This document shows, one piece after another, positions 1 to 4,371 of a stretch of 6,343 nucleotides of DNA. Source of the DNA: Chloroflexi bacterium RBG_16_70_13 (GTDB lineage Bacteria > Chloroflexota > Limnocylindria > Limnocylindrales > CSP1-4). Numbering within the stretch: position 1 is the first letter of the stretch; each line of letters begins with the position of its first letter. The stretch is from the NCBI GenBank assembly GCA_001795245.1, contig MGOD01000064.1:6380-12722 (forward strand), given 5' to 3'. Under the pieces are notes generated by a model. It saw nothing but the letters and a program-made list of their open reading frames with translations. It was not told the DNA's origin and ran no database searches. The translations under genes and the position numbers were made by a program.

Positions 1-426
1 GCGACGCCGACGGCGGCGCCGGTCGTCACGCTCGACCCGCTGGCCAGCCCGGTCCCGACGCCGCCGCCGGGCCCGGCCGGGTCGCCGGTGGTCCTCGCCG
101 AGGGGCCCGTCAGCGACTTCGACGTCCGCTTCGACCCGACCGGGACGCGCCTGGCCGTCTGGATCCGCGACCCCGAGAACCCGGGGATCGGCACCCTCCG
201 GCTCGTCGTCATCGATGCCGCCGACGGCCTCATCGATCCGGCCCTGGACCCGCTTCCGGCGGCCACCGCCCTGCGCGGCTTCTCGATCGACGAGGGCCGC
301 GTCGCCTGGGTCACGCCGCCCGGCCAGGACGGCGAATCGAGCCACGTCCACGTTCTCGCCTGGACCGGCGACGAGTTCGGCCAGGTCCGCAGCATCGCCG
401 CGGATCGACTCTTCGTCGTTCGCTGA
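1..426 (+). CDS. C-terminal part of a beta-propeller-like protein (5' end outside window)
   Basis: An open frame runs from the first base to a TGA at 424-426, giving 141 residues of a protein that begins upstream. The first 30 or so residues are a low-complexity Ala/Thr/Pro/Val linker (for example PVPTPPPGPAGSP), typical of exported or membrane-anchored proteins in high-GC bacteria. After it come strand-like segments of the WD40/PD40 (TolB-like) kind: FDVRFDPTGTRLAVW, then LRLVVIDAADG, then a second set ending in VHVLAWTGD. The FxPxGxRLAxW...VVD pattern is what suggests a propeller blade. No catalytic motif is visible, and neither the signal peptide nor the full domain is in the window, so no function can be given. 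A secreted or anchored propeller fused to a linker is inference. The next gene is on the same strand about 90 bp downstream and probably has its own promoter. Confidence 0.7.
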   Translation, partial: ATPTAAPVVTLDPLASPVPTPPPGPAGSPVVLAEGPVSDFDVRFDPTGTRLAVWIRDPENPGIGTLRLVVIDAADGLIDPALDPLPAATALRGFSIDEGRVAWVTPPGQDGESSHVHVLAWTGDEFGQVRSIAADRLFVVR

Positions 427-502
427 CCGGCCCCGGTGGGCGCGCCCCGCGCCCGGCAGATCGCGGCTGCGCTGGCACGGGTTCCATCGGCCCGCCGAAT
501 GC

Positions 503-508
503 CGTATC
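503..508 (+). promoter_or_regulatory. Candidate -10 box (TATCGT) for a leaderless start
   Basis: TATCGT fits the TANNNT -10 pattern and ends 8 nt before the GTG at 517. A transcript starting 6-8 nt downstream of the box would therefore begin at or next to the start codon. No Shine-Dalgarno is visible before this GTG, which is consistent with leaderless translation. No convincing -35 element is present at 17 bp spacing (GGTTCC at 480-485 is weak). The call rests on position and a short motif only. Confidence 0.35.
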
Positions 509-516
509 GTCGCGCG

Positions 517-1074
517 GTGCGACCCAGCAGGACGGTCGCGATCGCGGCGCTCACCGCCGCGCTCGCGCTCGGCGCGCTGCCGGGCCTCGCGGGCTCCCGG
601 GAGCCGAGCCGCGAGGGGGCCGTCGATGCAGCGTCGTTCCGGGAGGTCATCCTCGCGGCGGCCCGCGACCGATCGATCGAAACGATCTCGGCGCCCGATT
701 CGGCGAGCGCCTCGGTCGGGGGTCTCGGCCCGGGAGATCCGCTCGCGGACGTGCCGCCGGCGCCGAACGCCGCGCCTGCGGATCGCCCGGCCCTGGCGGT
801 CCCGAACGTGTCCGCGGCCTGGGAATGGAAACCGCCCCGCTATACCCTCAGCGGCTACGCGACGTTCTACGACAACGGGACCACGGCGATGCGCCTGCCC
901 CGCGGGACGGTCGTCGTCATCTGCGGCAACGGCGGCTGCCTGGAGCGCGTCGTCAACGACTACGGACCCCAGAAGGAGATCCGGATCGTCGACCTGTACC
1001 GGCCCGACTTCTTCCGGATCTGCGGCTGCGGCTGGTGGGCCGGCACGACCTGGGTGACCGTCCGGGTCTACTGA
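517..1074 (+). CDS. Exported RlpA-like double-psi beta-barrel (DPBB) protein
   Basis: From the GTG at 517 the product is 185 aa. Residues 1-26 form a signal peptide: basic VRPSR, a hydrophobic Ala/Leu/Val core, then LPGLAGS. Residues 27-110 are a Pro/Ala-rich spacer. Residues 113-185 match the RlpA-like DPBB: GYATFYDNG, then MRLPRGTVVVICG, then VVNDYGPQ, RIVDLYRPDF and a final VTVRV strand. In RlpA this fold binds or cleaves peptidoglycan, and the Asp of the ND-x-GP motif (D148) is present. The catalytic His normally found in the AAHKTLPFGT segment appears replaced (AMRLPRGT), so lytic activity is doubtful. Four cysteines (C136, C141, C169, C171) could form disulfides outside the cell. Other in-frame starts are GTG 436 (212 aa) and ATG 499; 517 gives the cleanest signal peptide and follows a -10-like box. 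It is likely monocistronic: the pyr promoter-like box begins a few bases after its stop. Confidence 0.72.
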   Translation: MRPSRTVAIAALTAALALGALPGLAGSREPSREGAVDAASFREVILAAARDRSIETISAPDSASASVGGLGPGDPLADVPPAPNAAPADRPALAVPNVSAAWEWKPPRYTLSGYATFYDNGTTAMRLPRGTVVVICGNGGCLERVVNDYGPQKEIRIVDLYRPDFFRICGCGWWAGTTWVTVRVY

Positions 1075-1088
1075 TCGGGTAGACTCGG
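1062..1088 (+). terminator. Strong hairpin over the DPBB stop codon; terminator or operator candidate
   Basis: The left arm 1062-1071 (CCGGGTCTAC) pairs with the right arm 1079-1088 (GTAGACTCGG) over 10 bp with one G.U. The 7-nt loop holds the TGA stop at 1072-1074. There is no U-tract after it, so a classic intrinsic terminator is not supported; U-less stem-loop terminators have been proposed in high-GC bacteria. The right arm contains TAGACT, the best -10-like box of the pyr operon, so the element could equally be an operator or a palindromic promoter. The pairing is read directly; the role is inference. Confidence 0.45.
1080..1085 (+). promoter_or_regulatory. Candidate -10 box (TAGACT) of the pyr operon
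   Basis: TAGACT matches the TANNNT -10 pattern (4 of 6 with TATAAT). A GTGACC stretch at 1054-1059 resembles a -35 TTGACA but lies 20 bp away, longer than ideal. A start near 1092-1095 would give a leader of about 65 nt before the upstream ORF at 1160 and about 180 nt before pyrR. No other -10-like sequence is obvious between the DPBB stop and the leader structures. Confidence 0.4.
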
Positions 1089-1094
1089 CACCGA

Positions 1095-1153
1095 CCTTCG
1101 CCACCGGCCACGAGAGCCGGGAACGGGCCCCGTGAGGCCGGAAGGGAGAGGAG
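1095..1153 (+). promoter_or_regulatory. pyr leader RNA: candidate PyrR binding loop next to a strong SD
   Basis: GGCC at 1126-1129 pairs with GGCC at 1136-1139, closing the six-base loop CCGTGA (1130-1135). This fits the CNGNGA hexaloop with flanking C/GG of known PyrR binding sites (remembered consensus ARUCCNGNGAGGYU). Just before it is a second stem, CCGGC 1104-1108 with GCCGG 1116-1120, around the loop CACGAGA. CCTTC at 1095-1099 is complementary to GAAGG at 1141-1145, so the two hairpins could be enclosed in a junction that hides the start of the purine-rich Shine-Dalgarno GAAGGGAGAGGAG (1141-1153). PyrR bound to UMP would stabilise such a fold and block initiation at 1160, comparable to the translational repression known for mycobacterial PyrR. 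No run of T is present, so transcription attenuation by an intrinsic terminator is not supported. The pairings are seen; binding is inference. Confidence 0.55.
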
Positions 1154-1159
1154 ACGCCA

Positions 1160-1276
1160 GTGCCACGTCGCAGCCGGGCGACGCTCAGCCGGGCGGGAGA
1201 CCGCCGGGCGAGGGGACGCCGGTGGTCCGGCCGGTGGGCCGGCCGGTGCGCCGGCGGGTCGGAGCGACGCCCGTGA
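1160..1276 (+). CDS. 38-codon Arg-rich upstream ORF overlapping the pyrR start
   Basis: This small frame starts at GTG 1160, 6 nt after the strongest Shine-Dalgarno-like tract in the window (GGGAGAGGAG, 1144-1153). It runs without interruption to TGA 1274-1276, which overlaps the pyrR GTG (1273-1275) as GTGA. It would encode a 38-residue peptide with 13 arginines, beginning VPRRSRATLSRAGDRR, with no recognisable domain. SD quality, spacing and the exact GTGA junction, the same coupling geometry as pyrB-pyrC, argue for translation. The likely role is a leader ORF whose translation is blocked by PyrR and opens the pyrR start by coupling. Against it: the pyrR frame is also open here back to GTG 1132, so an N-terminally extended PyrR is the main alternative, and the high Arg content could simply reflect out-of-frame reading of GC-rich sequence. 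Confidence 0.45.
   Translation: MPRRSRATLSRAGDRRARGRRWSGRWAGRCAGGSERRP
1227..1255 (+). repeat. Tandem GC hairpins just before the pyrR ribosome-binding site
   Basis: CCGGCC (1227-1232) and GGCCGG (1237-1242) form a perfect 6-bp stem over the loop GGTG. Next to it, GCCGG (1242-1246) and CCGGC (1251-1255) can form a 5-bp stem over TGCG; the two share base 1242 and may compete. They lie within the upstream ORF, 6 nt before the GGAG (1261-1264) that precedes the pyrR GTG. Folding could hinder independent entry at pyrR and make it depend on ribosomes reading through the upstream ORF. There is no U-tract, so this is not an obvious terminator. Confidence 0.4.
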
Positions 1277-1839
1277 GCGGCCGCCGGATCATGACCGCCG
1301 AGGAGATCCGCCGGGCGGTGATCCGCATCTCCCACGAGATCGTCGAGAAGCACGCCGGCACGGACGGCCTGGTCCTCGTCGGCATCCAGCGCCGTGGCGT
1401 CCCGATCGCGCGGCGCCTGGCCGAGGCGATCCGGGAGCACGAGGCCGCGGCCCTGCCGGTTGGCGCGCTCGACATCACCTTCTATCGCGACGACCTCTCG
1501 ATGCTCGCCCAGCAGCCCGTCGTCAAGGGCACGGACCTGCCGTTCGACGTCACCGGCACGACCGTCGTCCTCGTCGACGACGTCCTCTACACCGGCCGGA
1601 CCATCCGGGCGGCGATGGACGCGCTCATGGAGTACGGCCGACCCAGGGCGATCCGCCTCGCCGTCCTCGTCGATCGGGGCCACTGCGAGCTGCCGATCCG
1701 GGCCGACCACGTCGGCAAGAACGTCCCGACGTCGCGCGAGGAGCTCGTCCGGGTCCGGATCGAGGAGATCGACGGCGAGGACGCCGTCGACATCGACCGG
1801 GCGGTCGCGGCGGAGCCGGTCGCGGCCCGGACGACCTGA
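1273..1839 (+). CDS. pyrR: PyrR, pyr operon regulatory protein / uracil phosphoribosyltransferase-like
   Basis: The 188-aa product matches PyrR along its whole length: EIRRAVIRISHEIVEK (11-26), LVGIQRRG (35-42), LDITFYRDDL (66-75), the PRPP-binding loop VVLVDDVLYTGRT (98-110), LVDRGHCELPIRAD (132-145) and VGKNVPTS (147-154). PyrR senses UMP/UTP against PRPP and binds pyr leader RNA to lower expression; many homologues also make UMP from uracil and PRPP. The GTG at 1273 was chosen because it gives the usual family length, has GGAG 8 nt upstream and overlaps the stop of the upstream ORF as GTGA. In-frame alternatives are ATG 1291 (182 aa), GTG 1222 (AGGGG 6 nt before it) and GTG 1132 (235 aa, with a Pro/Arg/Gly-rich extension unlike the family). 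Aligned by eye to Bacillus PyrR, the RNA-side residues R18, H21, H137, R143 and K149 are kept, but the positions of T18, T41 and R141 read Ile, Arg and Cys. It is the first enzyme-sized gene of the operon, 2 nt before pyrB. Confidence 0.92.
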   Translation: MSGRRIMTAEEIRRAVIRISHEIVEKHAGTDGLVLVGIQRRGVPIARRLAEAIREHEAAALPVGALDITFYRDDLSMLAQQPVVKGTDLPFDVTGTTVVLVDDVLYTGRTIRAAMDALMEYGRPRAIRLAVLVDRGHCELPIRADHVGKNVPTSREELVRVRIEEIDGEDAVDIDRAVAAEPVAARTT

Positions 1840-1841
1840 CA

Positions 1842-2909
1842 GTGATCACCGATCCGGCCCTCGCGGCGCCCGACGAGCTGCTGGGCGCAGGCCCGGCGGC
1901 CGATCCCGTGGCAGCCGCCGGCGGCGGGGACAACCCGGCGCCGGCCGGCCTGTGGCGCCACCGCCACCTCCTCGACGTCGACGTCCTGACCGCCGACGAG
2001 CTCGAGCTCGTGATGCACACGACGGCGACGATGTCGGAGATCCTCGCCCGGCCGATCCCCAGGGTCCCGGCCCTCCGCGGCTGGGGCGTCACGAACCTCT
2101 TCTACGAGGCCTCGACCCGGACGCGGGTGAGCTTCGAGGTCGCGGCGAAGAACCTCTCGGCCGACGTCGTCAACGTCACGGCCTCGGCCTCGTCGGTCAC
2201 GAAGGGCGAGTCGCTCATCGACACCATCCGGACGCTCGAGGCCCTCGGGGCGCGAATGCTCGTCATCCGCCACGCGACCTCGGGGGCGCCGTGGCTCGCC
2301 GCCGAGACGTTCGGCGGCAGCGTCATCAACGCCGGCGACGGCTTGCACGCCCACCCGACCCAGGCCCTGCTCGACCTCTACACGATGCGGACGCACCTGC
2401 CGGGCGGGTCCGTGGCCGGCCGCAAGGTCGTCATCCTCGGTGACGTCCTCCACTCGCGGGTCGCCCGGAGCAACCTCTGGTCGCTGACCGCGTCCGGCGC
2501 CGACGTGTGGGTCTGCGGGCCGGTGACCCTCCTGCGAGGCTTCGAGGCCTGGGCCGCGGCCGGCGTCGCTGGGACGCGCCAGTTCACCGCCACGTCGGAC
2601 CTCGCGGCGGCGCTGCGCGATGCCGACGTGGTCATGGCCCTCCGAATCCAGCGGGAGCGAATGGCATCGGGGCTGCTGCCGTCGCTGCGGGAGTACGCCG
2701 CCCGGTTCGGGCTGACGCGGGCGCGGCTCGCCACGGCCCGGCCGGACGCGCTCGTGATGCACCCGGGGCCGATGAATGAGGGCGTCGAGATCGCCCCCGA
2801 TGTCGCCGCCGGGACGCAATCCGTGATCACGGACCAGGTCGCGAACGGGGTCGCGGTCCGGATGGCGATCCTGTACCTCCTGGCCGGGGCACGTGGGGCT
2901 GGGGAGTGA
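1842..2909 (+). CDS. pyrB: Aspartate carbamoyltransferase catalytic subunit
   Basis: PyrB joins carbamoyl phosphate and L-aspartate to make N-carbamoyl-L-aspartate, the second step of UMP synthesis, in the cytoplasm. The 355-aa product carries the carbamoyl-phosphate site STRTR (91-95), the loop SSVTKGES (117-124, K121), R143-H144 followed by the T-S-G-A-P stretch, HPTQ (171-174), the second-domain segment GDVLHSRVARSN (200-211), LRIQRER (267-273, aspartate-binding side) and HPGPMNEGVEI (307-317). All key residues look intact. The first 36 or so residues are an Ala/Gly/Pro-rich extension before LWRHRHLLDVD, making it longer than the usual 305-320 aa; a later GTG at 1908 would shorten it by 22 residues but has no visible SD. 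The start at 1842 lies 2 nt after the pyrR stop, suggesting coupling. No pyrI regulatory subunit is present. The stop overlaps the pyrC start, which fits PyrB-PyrC complexes known in some bacteria, though complex formation here is inference. Confidence 0.95.
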   Translation: MITDPALAAPDELLGAGPAADPVAAAGGGDNPAPAGLWRHRHLLDVDVLTADELELVMHTTATMSEILARPIPRVPALRGWGVTNLFYEASTRTRVSFEVAAKNLSADVVNVTASASSVTKGESLIDTIRTLEALGARMLVIRHATSGAPWLAAETFGGSVINAGDGLHAHPTQALLDLYTMRTHLPGGSVAGRKVVILGDVLHSRVARSNLWSLTASGADVWVCGPVTLLRGFEAWAAAGVAGTRQFTATSDLAAALRDADVVMALRIQRERMASGLLPSLREYAARFGLTRARLATARPDALVMHPGPMNEGVEIAPDVAAGTQSVITDQVANGVAVRMAILYLLAGARGAGE

Positions 2910-4357
2910 CGATCGACGTCGACGCGCGCACCTCGGGCGGCGCGCGCTCCTCCGTCGGCGCCCGGCTGGCAGACCTCGAGATCAGCCGGGCCTGGCTCGT
3001 CGATCCCGCGAGCGGACGCGAGGGGCCGGGCGAGATCGTCGTCACGGACGGAGTCCTCGAGGCGGTGACCTGGCTCGAGGGCGTCGAGGCGGAGGGGATC
3101 GATGCGTCGGGCGTCATCGTCGCGGCCGGGTTCATCGATCTCCACGCCCACCTCCGCGAGCCCGGAAACGAGGACGCCGAGACCGTCGCGACCGGGCTGG
3201 CGGCGGCGGCCCACGGCGGATTCACGACCGTCTGCGTCATGCCCAACACGACGCCGGCCCTCGACGAGCCGTCGGTCCTGGCACGAATCCGGGACGCGGC
3301 CGCGGCCTCCGGGTTGCCGGTCGCGCTGCTCGCGCACGGAGCCGTGTCGGCCGGGCGGGCCGGCGAGCAGCTCGCGGCGCTCGGGGAGCTCGCCGATGCC
3401 GGGGTCGTCGGCTTCAGCGACGACGGGGCCCCGGTCGGCTCGGCATCACTGTTCCGGAACGCGCTGGCCTATGCCGGGATGCTCGGGCTGCCGATCGTCG
3501 ATCACCCCGAGGATGCGGCCCTCACCGAGGGCGCCGAGGCGAACGAGGGCCTGATCGCGACGATCCTCGGCCTGCGTGGCTGGCCGCGCGCCGCCGAGGC
3601 GGACGCCGTGGCCCGCGACCTGGCGATCCTGGCCGATGTCGTCGGCGACGTGCCCGGTGCGCGGCTCCATCTGACCCATCTCTCGACCGCCGCCTCGCTG
3701 GCCCACGTGCGGCTCGCGAAGGCCGCGGGCCTCCCGGTCACCTGCGACGTGACCCCGCACCACCTCGCGCTCACCGAGGAGTGGCTGGCCGGGGCGCGGC
3801 GCTGGAGCTGGGAGGCCCTCGACGACGATGGCGTGGCTCGCGACCATTGGCGTGACGGGGCCATCACCGCCCCTCCCTTCGATACCTCGGTCCGGGTCAA
3901 CCCGCCGCTCCGCTCGGCGGTCGATGCCGCCGCCTGCCTCGCCGCCCTTGTCGACGGCACGGCCGATGCGATCGCCACGGATCACGCCCCCCACGCCGAG
4001 GTCGACAAGGCGGTCGAGTTCGGGCTGGCGGCCAACGGGATCAGCGGCATCGAGACCGCGCTCGGCGTCGTCCTCGCGGCCGTGGACGCGGGTCGGCTGT
4101 CGCTCGCGACCGCGATCGCGGCGCTCACGACCGGCCCGGCTCGCGTCCTCGGCGATCGCGAACCGAGCACTCGAGGACTCTTCGAAGGCGAGTCCGCCAA
4201 TGTCGTCGTCTTCGACCGCTCAGCGACTTGGCGCGTCACGCCCGATGCCCTAGCCTCGAAGGGCAAGAACTCGCCGCTCCTCGGCCGCGACCTTCCGGGA
4301 CGGGTTCTCCTCACCGTGGCCGGCGGACGGATCGCCTACGAGGCCGCGGACGACTGA
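2906..4357 (+). CDS. pyrC: Dihydroorotase (type I, metal-dependent amidohydrolase)
   Basis: PyrC cyclises N-carbamoyl-L-aspartate to dihydroorotate, step 3 of the pathway. The 483-aa product has every metal and substrate signature: GFIDLHAHLREPG (75-87; H80, H82, R84), MPNTTP (112-117), the bridging-Asp motif GFSDDG (169-174), DHPED (199-203; H200), LHLTHLST (254-261; H258), VNPPLR (331-336), ATDHAPH (357-363; D359) and GISGIETALG (378-387). It should be catalytically competent, unlike the inactive pseudo-DHOases that only scaffold PyrB. GTG 2906 overlaps the pyrB TGA as GTGA, with G-rich SD-like sequence (GGGGCTGGGG) just upstream. It is longer than the usual 420-430 aa for two reasons: about 25 extra N-terminal residues, and an insertion of about 25 residues between LTEE (289-292) and VNPPLR. 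The residue before GFID is Ala rather than the usual Pro. It is the last gene of the operon; carAB, pyrD, pyrF and pyrE do not follow. Confidence 0.95.
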   Translation: MTIDVDARTSGGARSSVGARLADLEISRAWLVDPASGREGPGEIVVTDGVLEAVTWLEGVEAEGIDASGVIVAAGFIDLHAHLREPGNEDAETVATGLAAAAHGGFTTVCVMPNTTPALDEPSVLARIRDAAAASGLPVALLAHGAVSAGRAGEQLAALGELADAGVVGFSDDGAPVGSASLFRNALAYAGMLGLPIVDHPEDAALTEGAEANEGLIATILGLRGWPRAAEADAVARDLAILADVVGDVPGARLHLTHLSTAASLAHVRLAKAAGLPVTCDVTPHHLALTEEWLAGARRWSWEALDDDGVARDHWRDGAITAPPFDTSVRVNPPLRSAVDAAACLAALVDGTADAIATDHAPHAEVDKAVEFGLAANGISGIETALGVVLAAVDAGRLSLATAIAALTTGPARVLGDREPSTRGLFEGESANVVVFDRSATWRVTPDALASKGKNSPLLGRDLPGRVLLTVAGGRIAYEAADD

Positions 4358-4371
4358 CCGACGCGGGTCAG
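4354..4371. terminator. Inverted repeat holding both convergent stop codons
   Basis: CTGACC (4354-4359) and GGTCAG (4366-4371) form a perfect 6-bp stem over the 6-nt loop GACGCG. The TGA of pyrC (4355-4357) lies in the left arm and the TGA of the convergent gene (TCA at 4368-4370) in the right arm. Only 10 bp separate the two stops, so any terminator must overlap coding ends. The stem is short and lacks flanking T or A runs, so a bidirectional terminator is possible but weakly supported. Confidence 0.3.

Noticed and set aside
1132..1272. N-terminal extension of PyrR starting at GTG 1132
   Set aside because: It would add 47 Pro/Arg/Gly-rich residues not expected in the family, has no good SD, and puts its start codon inside the PyrR hexaloop. 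GTG 1273 has GGAG at 8 nt spacing and gives the usual length. Kept as an alternative in the pyrR entry.
1091..1272. Intrinsic attenuator (terminator/antiterminator) in the pyr leader
   Set aside because: Several GC hairpins exist but none is followed by a T-run, so Bacillus-style transcription attenuation is not supported by the sequence.
1587..2819. Long antisense open frame (410 codons) across pyrR and pyrB
   Set aside because: High G+C makes stop codons rare. The encoded sequence is Arg/Gly/His-rich with no domain, and it lies opposite two well-conserved genes.
2893..3855. 320-codon frame overlapping pyrC
   Set aside because: Arg-rich out-of-frame reading of pyrC, whose own frame carries all dihydroorotase motifs.
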